Of a DNA stretch of 64,000 bases, positions 1 to 9,338 are shown one piece after another. The DNA is taken from positions 1,669,501 through 1,733,500 of the forward strand of contig NZ_CP150265.1 in the NCBI RefSeq assembly GCF_037976325.1, in the 5' to 3' direction. The position numbers and the translations under genes are program-made. The DNA is from Paenibacillus sp. FSL K6-3182. Lineage in GTDB: Bacteria > Bacillota > Bacilli > Paenibacillales > Paenibacillaceae. Each line of letters starts with the position of its first letter. Positions within the stretch are counted from its first letter, which is position 1. The notes under the pieces are model-generated. The model worked only from the letters and a program-made list of their open reading frames with translations. It searched no databases and was not told the DNA's origin.

Positions 1-2783
1 CAAAGCAGGGCAATGCACATCGTTTCTTCGATGAAATACATGCTTTGATCGGTGATATACCCGCAGGAGCTACGATCCGTCTGCAGAAGGATGCGGAGAA
101 TGCGGCAGATTATTATGTCATTGACCTTGTCGATATGGAGCAGGTGGAAGGTCCGTTTGCAAAGCCTGATGGATTCCTGTCAGTTGCCGAATACGGAGCT
201 GTACCTGGTGATGGCATTGATGATTCGGCAGCGTTCCATTCTGCAATGAATGCAGCCAAAGAACAAGGGAAAGGCGTATGGTTCCCTCAAGGGGTATTTG
301 AGCTTAAGGCTGATGTGATTGAATTGGATCAAATCACTATTCGCGGCGCAGGGATGTGGTATACGTCACTGATCGGTGCGAGGTTTATTGGCAAAGGCGC
401 TAATATTGGCGTATATGATCTACTCATCGACGGCGACCTGAATATCCGTGATGATGAAGCGTTGACCCATGCTTTTTATGGCGGCTTCGGCAAAGGCTCG
501 GTCATTCAGAATGTTTGGGTAGAACATTCAAAAACAGGGCTATGGCTGTCCAAGGTAAGGGGCAGCGACGAAATAACGGATGGCCTGCATATGGTTGGCC
601 TTCGTTTGCGCAATTTGATGGCCGACGGCATCAACTTCTCCGTGGGCACGAGCAATAGTGTGATGGAGCAATCGGATATCCGATATCCAGGCGACGATGG
701 TTTGGCGATGTGGTCGGCGGAAGGACGCGCAAGCATCAACAATACGGCGCGTTTTAATACGGTGGCTTTGCCTTGGCTGGCCGATAACTTCGTTATTTTT
801 GGCGGGCAAGACAATAAGCTTCAAGATAACATCGGTACAGATACAATTACGAACGGAGCGGGCATTGCCGTATCGACACGCTTTAATCCTGTGGCATTCA
901 GCGGCACAACGGTAGTGGAGCGCAATACACTGGTTCGTACGGGCAGCGCTGACTCTGCGTACAACATTAACTTAGGTGCGATCTGGATTTTTGCTGGCGA
1001 GAAGGATTTGAACGGCGAAGTCATTGTACGGGACAACGTCGCACTGGACAGTACGTATGCCGGTTTAATTGTACACGGCGGCGGATTCAGCATTAATCAT
1101 GTGAAGCTTCATAATATCGTGCTCGACGGAATGGGTACAAACGGAATAGATGTGACAAGCGGGGTGTCGGGCAATATTCAGGTGGATAATGTCATTGTGC
1201 GTGGCGAGCGGATAGCGACACTGGCAAGCTCAAATGATCAATTATCGTTCACCGAGCAAAATGAGGGTTTTGCCAATCGTCCGAAGCCATTCCGCATAGC
1301 TCTAGAGAATGGCGATAGAGGACCGCTGTCGTTGACTGTGGGTGATACAAAAGCCATAAAGGTGTTTGATCAAGCAGGCGTCGATGTCACAGCGGATGCG
1401 ATCATATCGATTGCGCAAGCAGACATTGCGGCTATTAGTGAAGATAGACAGCTTCGCGCACTAAAGATCGGCCAAACGGCACTTACCGTGTCTCATGGCT
1501 CGCAAAGCAGAGTGTATACGGTGGAAGTGAAGGCGGCCGTTTTGCCAGAGGAAGGTAATGAAGGCAGCACTGGCGGTTCAGGCTCAGGTCAAGGTCAAAT
1601 CGGCGGTGCGATTAATACAGCGCAAAATGACAGCAAGCTAAAGACAGATGCCGCAAGCAAGCTTGAGCGGATCATCTTCGCCAAAGGTACGTTAACATCA
1701 AATGGAGAACTCTCCTTCTCCGCACAAGCTCTTCTTGACGCGCTTAAGAGCAGTCCAAATGCGATTGTCGTCATGGAGCAGGGTACAGCTTCGTATGAAT
1801 TCCCGCTGGAGCTTGCAAACGGCGTTCTGGAGGAGGCAAAGCTTGCGAATAACGGTAAGCTAATTGTAACTTTCTCAATCAAGCCGGTTAGTCAACAAGT
1901 GCTTGATAACATTCGGGCGAAAGCCAAAGCAGCAGGTTTTGAGCTTGCAGGTGATCCTGTTGATTTTATTATTTCCGTCTCGGATGGAAGCACATCAGCA
2001 GAAGTACACAGCCTTGGCGGCAAATATGTGAAGCGTACGATGACAATAGACCGTGAACTGGATGCCAAAACAGCAACAGCGCTCGTATTTGATCCGGCAA
2101 CGGGAGCTTTCCGTTACGTTCCGGCTTTGTTCCGATCAGATGAAGGGAAAACAACTGTCACCATTTTGAGTACTAGCAACAGCAGCTACGTAGTCGCTTT
2201 AAATCCCAAAACTTTTGCAGACATTAGCAGCCACTGGGCAAAATCGAATATTGAGCTGCTCGCTTCCAAACAAATTGTGAGCGGTGCAACGGCGTCGAGC
2301 TTTGCTCCTAACCGTACAGTTACGCGCGCTGAATTTGCGGCAATGCTTGTAAGAGCGCTTTGCCTCCAAAATAGTGGAGGCAAGCAGGCGTCGGCGTTCA
2401 GCGATGTTGCGCCGGGCGCTTGGTATGCGGATGCGATTGCAACAGCTGCAAGATTTGAACTGATTAAAGGCTTCGAGGACGGAACCTTCCGTCCGAATAC
2501 GACCATTACGCGCGAGCAAATGGCAGTAATGGCAGCAAGCGCATTAAAATTTGCGGAAGCAGCAGGAGCTAACGTCAAGAAAGCAGTTAATGAGGCTGCC
2601 AGCTTTAAAGACGAAGCAGCTATACATGGCTGGGCGCTTGATGCGGTGACTCAGGTTGCAGCAGCAGGAATATTGGAGGGCAAAGGAAATCAATCATTCC
2701 TGCCTCTAGATCTAGCAAGCCGCGCCGAAGCAGCAACGATGATCACACGGTTATTGCAGTTCGTAGAGCTGCTGGATAAGTAA
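1..2783 (+). CDS. SLH-domain surface protein with pectate-lyase-like beta-helix (5' end cut by window)
   Basis: The frame is open to the left edge of the window, so the true start lies upstream; an internal TTG at 45 is not a convincing start. About 925 codons are visible. The N-terminal third (to about residue 410) carries a pectate-lyase-superfamily opening (VAEYGAVPGDGIDDSAAF) followed by Asn/Gly-rich beta-helix repeats, typical of secreted polysaccharide-acting enzymes. Next come an Ig-like (Big_2-type) segment, a Gly/Ser linker and a spacer domain. The last 180 residues hold three SLH repeats (FADISSHWAK, FSDVAPGAWYADAI, FKDEAAIHGWALDAV), which bind pyruvylated cell-wall polymer. I infer a wall-anchored carbohydrate-binding or -degrading protein. 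The substrate cannot be told, and a signal peptide would lie outside the window. Confidence 0.85.
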   Translation, partial: KQGNAHRFFDEIHALIGDIPAGATIRLQKDAENAADYYVIDLVDMEQVEGPFAKPDGFLSVAEYGAVPGDGIDDSAAFHSAMNAAKEQGKGVWFPQGVFELKADVIELDQITIRGAGMWYTSLIGARFIGKGANIGVYDLLIDGDLNIRDDEALTHAFYGGFGKGSVIQNVWVEHSKTGLWLSKVRGSDEITDGLHMVGLRLRNLMADGINFSVGTSNSVMEQSDIRYPGDDGLAMWSAEGRASINNTARFNTVALPWLADNFVIFGGQDNKLQDNIGTDTITNGAGIAVSTRFNPVAFSGTTVVERNTLVRTGSADSAYNINLGAIWIFAGEKDLNGEVIVRDNVALDSTYAGLIVHGGGFSINHVKLHNIVLDGMGTNGIDVTSGVSGNIQVDNVIVRGERIATLASSNDQLSFTEQNEGFANRPKPFRIALENGDRGPLSLTVGDTKAIKVFDQAGVDVTADAIISIAQADIAAISEDRQLRALKIGQTALTVSHGSQSRVYTVEVKAAVLPEEGNEGSTGGSGSGQGQIGGAINTAQNDSKLKTDAASKLERIIFAKGTLTSNGELSFSAQALLDALKSSPNAIVVMEQGTASYEFPLELANGVLEEAKLANNGKLIVTFSIKPVSQQVLDNIRAKAKAAGFELAGDPVDFIISVSDGSTSAEVHSLGGKYVKRTMTIDRELDAKTATALVFDPATGAFRYVPALFRSDEGKTTVTILSTSNSSYVVALNPKTFADISSHWAKSNIELLASKQIVSGATASSFAPNRTVTRAEFAAMLVRALCLQNSGGKQASAFSDVAPGAWYADAIATAARFELIKGFEDGTFRPNTTITREQMAVMAASALKFAEAAGANVKKAVNEAASFKDEAAIHGWALDAVTQVAAAGILEGKGNQSFLPLDLASRAEAATMITRLLQFVELLDK

Positions 2784-2792
2784 TATGCAATG

Positions 2793-2846
2793 AAAAACGG
2801 TGTCTACCTGTCCCGCGAGGGCTAACAGGGCGACACCGTTTTTTTT
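2793..2846 (+). terminator. rho-independent terminator
   Basis: AAAACGGTGTC pairs with GACACCGTTTT around a loop and is followed by eight Ts. It ends the SLH-protein transcript. Confidence 0.85.
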
Positions 2847-2853
2847 GTATAAC

Positions 2854-3069
2854 CTAGCGTTTTCTAAGTAGAAAAAACTCGCATTCTTTTCGGTTATGAT
2901 AGGCAATATCGCTTACCCCCGATTGGGTCACAATCGTGCTATCATCAAACCGCACAACCAGCGAGCTGGCATCGATGAGCTGATTGTCTTGAAACACGCG
3001 AATGCGCTGCTGCAGTTCGATAACCTCTTCAAAATCCTGATCGGTGCTGAGTCGTCGATTAATGGCCAT
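2854..3069 (-). CDS. small conserved-looking hypothetical protein (71 aa)
   Basis: The start ATG has a clear ribosome site (AAAGGAG, about 7 bases upstream). The 71-residue product is soluble and charged, with a stretch (RIRVFQDNQLIDASSLVVRF) that predicts beta strands and a short basic end (LLRKR). It has no signal peptide, membrane segment or cysteine pair. I do not recognise a family. It is transcribed away from the two-component genes that follow and runs into the terminator region of the SLH gene. The good ribosome site and lack of a competing frame make it likely real. Confidence 0.6.
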   Translation of the reverse strand: MAINRRLSTDQDFEEVIELQQRIRVFQDNQLIDASSLVVRFDDSTIVTQSGVSDIAYHNRKECEFFLLRKR

Positions 3070-3150
3070 ATATACTCCTTTAATACGGAAAATGATTTCT
3101 TATAGTCTATCCCATGTTAGATCGTGTTGCAAAGTTGTCTTTGTTTCTCT

Positions 3151-3179
3151 TTGTCTCCTCAGGCAACCTATGTTACATT
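3151..3179 (+). promoter_or_regulatory. sigma-A-type promoter for the two-component operon
   Basis: TTGTCT (3151-3156), a 17-base spacer and TACATT (3174-3179) lie 47 bases before the kinase start. Confidence 0.55.
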
Positions 3180-3225
3180 GTATTCACGAAAAACGAATTG
3201 TCAAAAAGGAGAAGGAGATACGAGT

Positions 3226-4701
3226 ATGTCCATCCGCGTTCGGCTGCTATTGTCCTACAGCTGTATTCTTATCGTTACGATCGTATTGTTTCTTGCCGCT
3301 GCTCTGCTCTTTGTAGTAGCGATAACAGGCGATGTGCGAAGCGTAAAGGACTTTTACAATATTCATTATTCCGTTAATCCATTGTCTGAGCAGGAGGAAA
3401 CGATTTTCCTTGATCTAAAGTATTTGGCGAAAAATGAACCCGACTCGCTTCTTGATCATACACTGCTCGATCAATATAATTACAAGCTTCGTTCGGTACA
3501 AGCGGAACTGGTTATAAGAAAAGGCGACGAGGCGATATATTCGTCTTTGTCCGTAAAACAGCCCCAATTCATCACGTTTTTGCCTGACTATGAGATGGAA
3601 AACAATGCAATCCGCAACACCCTGCAAATAGGGGACCATTTTTATGCTTATGCGAAATTTGATTTTCGTTTTCCAGATCAATCCAAGGGAAGCGTACTCG
3701 TTGTAAGGGAGCGCAGTCCATTTGCAGAGGTTGTTCGTACACTCTTGCCTATTATATTAGGCGTGCTGTTTATCGTGCTTTTGCTCATGAATATGCTGCT
3801 TTATTATTTTTTGACGCGTAGTATTATTAAGCCGCTTGATTTGCTTCGGAAGTCGACAGAGCGTATTAAGGAAGGCGATTTGGAGTTTGAGCTGCAAGCG
3901 GTAGGCAGCGATGAGATTGCAAGGTTAAGCGAAGCCTTTGAAGATATGAGAATGAAGCTGAAGCAATCGGTAGAGAAGCAGCTGCAATATGAGCAAAATC
4001 GCAAGGAGCTTGTCGCGAACATTACGCATGATCTGAAAACGCCGATTACTTCAATTAAAGCAAGCATCGAAGGCATTCGGGACGGTGTACCGGATACGAA
4101 GCAAAAGATGGAGCGTTATGTGAACACGATTTTGACGAAGGCCGAGCATATGGATCAACTGATTGACGAGCTATTTCTTTACTCGAAGCTTGATTTGAAG
4201 CAGCTGCCGTTTACATTTGAGGAAATCAGCTTGGGGCAATTCATAGAGGACTATGCCGAGGATTTGCAATTTGATTTGCAAGACAAAGGCGTTGCGCTGA
4301 CGTGGGACATTGTTCATTCGGAATCTACCAATGTGCTTGCCGACCGAGATAAGCTGAAGCGGGTTCTAACCAACATTATGGACAACGCCATGAAATTTAT
4401 GTTGGACGAGCCAAAGCAAATAGCGATATCGCTTAGTGTGGAGACTGATTTTGTTAGATTAATGATTAGCGACAGCGGCGCAGGAATATCGGAGGAAGCT
4501 CTCCCGTTTATTTTTGAACGTTTTTTCCGCGAGGATCTCTCACGCAGCCAGCAGACTGGTGGAAGCGGCCTAGGGCTTGCGATTACGAAACAAATTATCG
4601 AAGGGCATAACGGCAGCATTTATGCTGAGAGCAAGCTTGGAGCAGGAACTAACATGATCATCAAGCTGCCGCTCGCGAGGAGCATAGGAGGACGAACATG
4701 A
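3226..4701 (+). CDS. sensor histidine kinase
   Basis: Membrane sensor of a two-component system, 491 residues. The ATG at 3226 is chosen because AAAAAGGAGAAGGAG lies just upstream; a longer open frame from 3124 has no such site. Segment order: membrane helix (about 7-30), an extracytoplasmic sensing region of about 135 residues, a second helix (about 170-195), HAMP linker, HisKA dimerisation helix with the phospho-acceptor His268 (NITHDLKTP), and a HATPase domain with N box (DNAMKF) and GGSGLGLAI glycine box. Its stop overlaps the regulator start by 4 bases, so the two are co-translated. The signal is unknown; the extracellular domain resembles no sensor I can name. Confidence 0.93.
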   Translation: MSIRVRLLLSYSCILIVTIVLFLAAALLFVVAITGDVRSVKDFYNIHYSVNPLSEQEETIFLDLKYLAKNEPDSLLDHTLLDQYNYKLRSVQAELVIRKGDEAIYSSLSVKQPQFITFLPDYEMENNAIRNTLQIGDHFYAYAKFDFRFPDQSKGSVLVVRERSPFAEVVRTLLPIILGVLFIVLLLMNMLLYYFLTRSIIKPLDLLRKSTERIKEGDLEFELQAVGSDEIARLSEAFEDMRMKLKQSVEKQLQYEQNRKELVANITHDLKTPITSIKASIEGIRDGVPDTKQKMERYVNTILTKAEHMDQLIDELFLYSKLDLKQLPFTFEEISLGQFIEDYAEDLQFDLQDKGVALTWDIVHSESTNVLADRDKLKRVLTNIMDNAMKFMLDEPKQIAISLSVETDFVRLMISDSGAGISEEALPFIFERFFREDLSRSQQTGGSGLGLAITKQIIEGHNGSIYAESKLGAGTNMIIKLPLARSIGGRT

Positions 4702-5390
4702 CGAGAATTCTCATTATTGAAGATGAAGTGTCGATAGCTGAGGTGGAAAAGGATTATTTTGAGCTGCATGGTTTTTCTGCGGACATATGCTTAACAGGAA
4801 CAGAGGGGCTGCGCGCTGCTGTAGAAGGTGAATATGATTTGATCGTACTAGATTTGCAGCTGCCAGGCATGGATGGGTATGAGATTTGTCGTCAAATCCG
4901 TGCGGTAAAGGAGGTTCCTATCCTTATCGTATCTGCCAAAAAAGAAGAGATCGATAAAATTCGCGGGTTAAGCTTAGGGGCGGATGATTATATCACGAAG
5001 CCGTTTAGTCCAAGTGAGCTGGTCGCCCGGGCGAAAGCACATTTGCAGCGCTACAAGCGATTGATGGGAAACCGCGATACCAAAGCCTCAAATAAGATCC
5101 AAATACGCGGCTTGCAGATTGATACCTCCTCCCGGCGCGTGTACGTCAACGACCACGAGGTGCAGTTCACGACAAAGGAATTTGATCTGCTGTCCTTTCT
5201 AGCGTTGAACCCCAATCATGTATTCAGCAAGCAAGAGCTGTTTGAGCAGCTGTGGGGGATGGATTCACTTGGCGAGATTGCGACGGTAACCGTTCATATA
5301 CGCAGGTTAAGAGAAAAAATAGAAGCGGATCCTTCGAATCCGCAATATATTGAAACCATTTGGGGCGCAGGGTATCGGCTAACGATTTAG
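4698..5390 (+). CDS. OmpR/PhoB-family response regulator
   Basis: 230 residues. The N-terminal receiver has the acidic pocket E8/D9, phospho-acceptor Asp52 (VLDLQLPGMDG), a switch Ser in LIVSAKKEE and the conserved Lys in ITKPFSPSEL. The C-terminal half is a winged helix (FTTKEFDLLSFLALN; VTVHIRRLREKIE; IWGAGYRL). It overlaps the upstream kinase by 4 bases and is surely its partner, acting as a DNA-binding transcription regulator after phosphorylation. Its targets are unknown; the flanking genes are convergent or unrelated. Confidence 0.95.
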   Translation: MTRILIIEDEVSIAEVEKDYFELHGFSADICLTGTEGLRAAVEGEYDLIVLDLQLPGMDGYEICRQIRAVKEVPILIVSAKKEEIDKIRGLSLGADDYITKPFSPSELVARAKAHLQRYKRLMGNRDTKASNKIQIRGLQIDTSSRRVYVNDHEVQFTTKEFDLLSFLALNPNHVFSKQELFEQLWGMDSLGEIATVTVHIRRLREKIEADPSNPQYIETIWGAGYRLTI

Positions 5391-5404
5391 GCGGATTAAA
5401 TAGA

Positions 5405-5788
5405 CTATTCCGGTACGCTATAGTTATTTAACCAGTGGAAGGCTTGCTCAGCATCGCTAAAAAATTGTACAGACGGTTTGGTATTGGTTTGCTGCAAGTG
5501 ATTCAGAATTTCACCATCTTCCAATAGGAATGCGATGGCTTTGCTATGACTCAAAATGCTTTCATTAAAAAATTTATCTTTCCATGCTTTTTGAACCGAA
5601 TAATGGTCGGGTGTATAGCCTTTTCGATCTACTAACAAACGGTAATTTCGCCCCTCTGCCATGAATGGCTGAAACGCCTGCTCGAAACCATTAAACCAGT
5701 CATTAACATCATCTGTGCTTATTTTTCCAATCAGACGAGTAACAATTAAATCTCCTGAAACGGTTGTGCTAATATTGCGTTCACTCAA
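5405..5788 (-). CDS. hypothetical protein, STAS/SpoIIAA-like size and pattern
   Basis: 127 residues beginning at a TTG with AAGGGAG about 10 bases upstream. The alternating strand/helix pattern (GDLIVTRLIGKISTDDVNDWF; NYRLLVDRKGY; KAIAFLLEDGEI; VQFFSDAEQAFHWL) resembles small STAS/SpoIIAA-type proteins that take part in regulatory protein contacts. That is only a resemblance of layout, not a firm family call. There is no signal peptide or membrane helix. It faces the response regulator and diverges from yunB, so it stands alone. Confidence 0.65.
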   Translation of the reverse strand: MSERNISTTVSGDLIVTRLIGKISTDDVNDWFNGFEQAFQPFMAEGRNYRLLVDRKGYTPDHYSVQKAWKDKFFNESILSHSKAIAFLLEDGEILNHLQQTNTKPSVQFFSDAEQAFHWLNNYSVPE

Positions 5789-5938
5789 CTAGATTCATCT
5801 CCCTTAGTTACAATTATGTATATCGTTTCCATAATGTCAATAAGGCTGCAACTTGCTGAGGTCGTCTTCTTTTTTGACCAAGTTCTGCATAAGTATGGGT
5901 AATAAAGAGTGTGCAGCTTGGTGCGGGAGGGGATCGGA

Positions 5939-7069
5939 TTGGCGAAATGGGGAAGGCGAGGCTGGCATTTTCGAGGATTTGGCGGCAGCCGTATGCAGCT
6001 TTGGTCTGGCCGTCCATTCTCTAAAGTAAAATCAGTCACTTGGGGCAGTCGAGGAAGCTCAGCTTCATCAAGGCCAGCACCAAAGAAATGGGGTTCGGGA
6101 GCTCGTACAAGTGCAAGCAGCGGAAAATGGGGCATTAGGCGTCCAGCCGTAAAATACAGCAGCAGCCGAAGCAGCGGCAATGGCGGATCAGGCGGCACTT
6201 GGGGCTCTCTCCCTGCTAAGCCTCGTATAAGACGCCGCACAATCTTTATTATAGCCCTGCTTGTCTTTATGGTTTTTTCGATCCAATCCTTCGTCTATAT
6301 TGAGAAAAATTTACGGCCGCCGCTGATGAATATAGCGAAAATCAGAGTAAAGCAAATCGCCACGCAGGCTATCAATAAAGCGATAACCGAGCAGGTAGCG
6401 AGCCGATCGGACAGCAGCAACCTTATTGACTGGAAGATGAACAGCAATGGGAAAATATCTGGCTTCATGCTTAATTACGCGGAGCATATGAAGATCACCT
6501 CGCAAACGATAAACACCGTCCAAAACACCTTAAATGAAATGAAGGATATACCGGAGCATATCCCGATTGGGCATGCGCTGGGTAGTGCGATCATCTCCTC
6601 ATATGGCCCAAGAGTTCCAGTGAAATTCGAGCCGGTTGGGGCTGTTAAGGTAGATCTTAGCACGCGTCAGAAGGATGCCGGCATCAATATGATTTTGGTT
6701 GAGGTATACATTCGCATAATAGCGGAGGTTACGATCATTATTCCGTTTGATACCGAGCCGGAGCTGGTCGAAACGGATATTCCGATTTCATATTTGCTAG
6801 TAGTCGGCGACGTGCCGATGTACTATTACGACAATACGGGCAAACCTGTAGGCGAGTCGGCTGCGCAGGCGCCAAACATCTCGGTTCCGCTCGGCGAAGG
6901 TGCGGGAGGCGGAGTTACATCCAGTCCACAAAACAACAATAATGGAGAGTCTTCAGGCACTGGAGCAACTAATGCAGGACCGTCAACAGAAGCAACGAAC
7001 GAAGGCTCTAATCATTCTAAAGGTTCTAACCAAGGATCAAATAGTTCGGGAAATTCATCTTCTGAATAG
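5939..7069 (+). CDS. yunB: sporulation protein YunB
   Basis: YunB is a membrane-associated sporulation protein of Bacillales. The body (from the basic run before IFIIALLVFMVFSIQSFVYI, the single membrane anchor, to about residue 310) matches the family: ENLRPPLMNIAKIRVKQIA, a long helix, then IPIGHALGSAIISSYGPRVPV. I place the start at TTG 5939, which has GGGAGGGG 7 bases upstream, rather than GTG 5909. Two oddities: about 100 N-terminal residues that are basic and rich in Trp, Gly and Ser (KWG, TWGS and KWGS repeats), and a C-terminal Asn/Gly/Ser-rich tail of about 60 residues. Its neighbour across a shared terminator is the LytH-like gene, and lipA follows beyond the island, as in the yunB-lytH-lipA neighbourhood of Bacillus subtilis. 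Confidence 0.85.
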   Translation: MAKWGRRGWHFRGFGGSRMQLWSGRPFSKVKSVTWGSRGSSASSRPAPKKWGSGARTSASSGKWGIRRPAVKYSSSRSSGNGGSGGTWGSLPAKPRIRRRTIFIIALLVFMVFSIQSFVYIEKNLRPPLMNIAKIRVKQIATQAINKAITEQVASRSDSSNLIDWKMNSNGKISGFMLNYAEHMKITSQTINTVQNTLNEMKDIPEHIPIGHALGSAIISSYGPRVPVKFEPVGAVKVDLSTRQKDAGINMILVEVYIRIIAEVTIIIPFDTEPELVETDIPISYLLVVGDVPMYYYDNTGKPVGESAAQAPNISVPLGEGAGGGVTSSPQNNNNGESSGTGATNAGPSTEATNEGSNHSKGSNQGSNSSGNSSSE

Positions 7070-7078
7070 CATACATAT

Positions 7079-7135
7079 AAAAACGACTTTATTGTCTTCT
7101 GCAAAGAGGACGATAAAGTCGTTTTATATTTTTTG
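7079..7135. terminator. bidirectional terminator between convergent genes
   Basis: AAAACGACTTTA pairs with TAAAGTCGTTTT, with T-rich flanks on both sides. It serves yunB and the convergent M23 peptidase gene. Confidence 0.8.
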
Positions 7136-7137
7136 AT

Positions 7138-8193
7138 TTAATTTCCGGAACGCATTCGTTTACGCTCTGCTTGCTCCCAGCGGCGCAGCATCGGATATGG
7201 ATCAAACGACCATTCAATTAATCCGCGGTCGCTGTATACGCCATAATGCAGGTGAGGAGGAAACTTTCCCTGCGTCCCGGGTTTGCCGTAACCAGAGCTT
7301 CCTACCCATCCAACAACCTGTCCAGGCTTTACGACATCGCCTATATTAACGGTTTTGTCAAAGCCGGACAAATGTGCGTAATAGTGGTAAAAATTGTTTA
7401 GATCACGAATGCCAATTCTCCAGCCGCCGTAGGGATTCCAGCCCTGCACCTCAACAATGCCATAACAGGTGCTCCGAACAGGGACGCCATGCCTTACGAA
7501 AATGTCGGTACCTTCATGGGTACGCCTGCCGCCCCAGCTTCGCCCGGTTCCCCAGGTGCTGTTATAGGCATAATGAGTGCTGATTGGCAGCGGGAATGCA
7601 TGCTCGAACAAATCAAGCTGGCCAAATGCTTCATAGATTCGGGCGAACTGCTGGATGCGCTGCACTGAACGATTATTTTGATAATACTCCCAAAGTCCGA
7701 TTGCGAAATCATCATTGGAGATACCGTACGCGGCAACGCGGCTAACAAGTGAATAGAGAAGATCGATGTCGCTTGTTCGTTCCGCTTGTCCATTCCCGTC
7801 ACCATCGCGGCCAATCCCGTTAAAAAAGTTGATCGATACCGGCGAGCTGTCATCCGTATTCGGATTGAGCGGGCCGACCCAGCGTTCCTGGTCGATAAAC
7901 ACGCCAACGGTGTTCCCAAGCATTGGACGAGCCTTTGGACGTGCTTTAGACATGGATCGCTCATACTGATCGATGGCTGCAATCCAGAACCAAGGCACTT
8001 CGGTAAATAAGCTTAATTTGTCATACAAGCCTCTTCTAACGGAAAAGGGATCGGTCTCAGCATCGACTGTTTGCTCATGGGCCTTATCAGTTTTTTGCTT
8101 GACAGCAGGAGCTGCTTTTACAGAACTGACGGGCGTGACAATGAACAGAGAAGCTGCGGTTATTGCTGCAACAATAGGAATAGTCAGTTTCAA
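7138..8193 (-). CDS. lytH: M23 zinc metallopeptidase, LytH-like (YunA)
   Basis: About 351 residues, exported. TTG 8193 is preferred because AAGGGTGAG lies 4-8 bases before it; a GTG 9 bases earlier falls inside that site. A signal peptide (LTIPIVAAITAASLFIV, cleavage near VKAAPA) is followed by a helical middle region and a C-terminal LytM/M23 domain with the zinc ligands in THEGTD and HLHYG. M23 enzymes cut peptidoglycan cross-bridges; LytH of B. subtilis is a sporulation L-Ala-D-Glu endopeptidase acting on the cortex and lies next to yunB, as here. The substrate assignment rests on that synteny. Its promoter region is interrupted: the accessory island starts about 50 bases upstream. Confidence 0.82.
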   Translation of the reverse strand: MKLTIPIVAAITAASLFIVTPVSSVKAAPAVKQKTDKAHEQTVDAETDPFSVRRGLYDKLSLFTEVPWFWIAAIDQYERSMSKARPKARPMLGNTVGVFIDQERWVGPLNPNTDDSSPVSINFFNGIGRDGDGNGQAERTSDIDLLYSLVSRVAAYGISNDDFAIGLWEYYQNNRSVQRIQQFARIYEAFGQLDLFEHAFPLPISTHYAYNSTWGTGRSWGGRRTHEGTDIFVRHGVPVRSTCYGIVEVQGWNPYGGWRIGIRDLNNFYHYYAHLSGFDKTVNIGDVVKPGQVVGWVGSSGYGKPGTQGKFPPHLHYGVYSDRGLIEWSFDPYPMLRRWEQAERKRMRSGN

Positions 8194-8250
8194 ACGTCTC
8201 ACCCTTCCAAAAGCATGACGGTTATAACGTTATGTTTTGCAAATCATTGG

Positions 8251-8275
8251 TTTTTATACGAAACATGTTATCATA
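8251..8275 (+). repeat. candidate attL, left copy of 25-bp direct repeat
   Basis: It matches 16378-16402 at 22 of 25 positions, with a 13-base identical core CGAAACATGTTAT. It lies about 100 bases beyond the 3' end of the integrase remnant, the usual place for an attachment site. Confidence 0.6.
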
Positions 8276-8372
8276 TTTGAAATTTATAGTCCGTTGTACA
8301 GGCAATGTAAGGGTTTGGAGGATGATATCGACAATAAAGTCACATAAAAAATCACAATACTGTCACTAAAAT

Positions 8373-9105
8373 TTATTTGAGTTCTAGTATTTCACCAAAA
8401 TGAATTCTAATGTGTGTGGCGAAAAATATGGGGTGTTGCGTTCTTCTTTATGCTTGTCCTTCTTATAATTCGTTGCATGCGGATATAAATCATACGTTGT
8501 GTATAAGGATGACCATTAATTCGTGAGATTACAAAATTAGAATCAACACATTTAATACCTTGGCTGATTGCCGAATTTTTGGCTTCGATTTGTTTTAATT
8601 TATGTGCTTTGATTAGTGCAATCACACTTCCATCAATATCGAATGTCCTAGTGGAACCTTTTGTTTTAGATGGGGTTAACTTGTACTCGCGCATATTGCC
8701 CCTTGGAGTGTAGAGAGTTTTGTTAATACGTATATCATTAGTTTCAAAATTAATGTCATTCCATTGTAAGGCACATAATTCACCCGAACGCATACCTGAA
8801 AAAATGAATAAATAGAACATTTCAAGATCATTGAAACGACCAAATAATTTTACAACATTCAAAAACTCAGCAATTTCGTTTTTCTCTAAATATTTATTAT
8901 CTAGACTTTCATTTTCTAAATCCTTCATTGTTTTTTTCTTTTTTGGTCCTCAACACGTTCTTTTGTTTCTTTTTTTGTGTCTGCTCTCCTGGATATTTGT
9001 CTTCTTTCACCAGTAATAGGATCGGGTGGTCCATCGGCAACACAAATCCATTTATAACCTTGTTTGTTTTTAGCTTTTACCTTTTACCTTAGTAAAAGAA
9101 GCCAT
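8373..9105 (-). pseudogene. tyrosine integrase, broken by frameshift and internal deletions
   Basis: The start (ATG 9105, GAAGGAG upstream) opens an AP2-like arm-binding domain (GYKWICVADGPPDP, ITGERRQISRR), but a 7-base tandem duplication (GGTAAAA twice, near 9075) shifts the frame after eight codons. The domain then runs directly into KDLENESLDNKYLEKNEI, the linker before the catalytic domain, so the core-binding domain is missing. The catalytic part keeps the first Arg (FSGMRSGELCAL) and HIFRHTH. After that a deletion and a TAG remove the catalytic Tyr, leaving only what looks like the family's last residues (FGEILELK, to 8373). It was the integrase of the island and cannot be active. Confidence 0.8.
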
Positions 9106-9315
9106 AATAACTCTCCTTCTTTCTAAAATTAACTCCCCCGAATTAATCTCGCATTGCATAATTTCCTCAATATCTTGAATTCGCAATAATAGACGACGAA
9201 TATCTTGTATCTCTATGTTTTCAGATTCCTTTTTAATTTTTGTATATATGTAATCCTTAAGTGTAGGTAAATGAATGTCGAGTGACTCTTGGTGACGGCT
9301 AAAGCGGTCACGGGA
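9106..9315 (-). pseudogene. unrecognised gene fragment upstream of the integrase
   Basis: A 70-codon open stretch, in frame with the integrase start and without its own clear start, encodes a charged helical segment (KDYIYTKIKKESENIEIQ, DIRRLLLRIQDIEEIM). It ends by running into the integrase ATG. The composition looks like real protein, so it may be the tail of a lost phage gene. No family is recognised. Confidence 0.35.
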
Positions 9316-9338
9316 CTAAAGTACCTGTGTAATTTAAA

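Noticed and set aside
5785..6240. 151-codon minus-strand frame rich in Pro and Leu
   Set aside because: It mirrors the repetitive YunB N-terminus on the other strand, has no ribosome site and overlaps the upstream gene's start.
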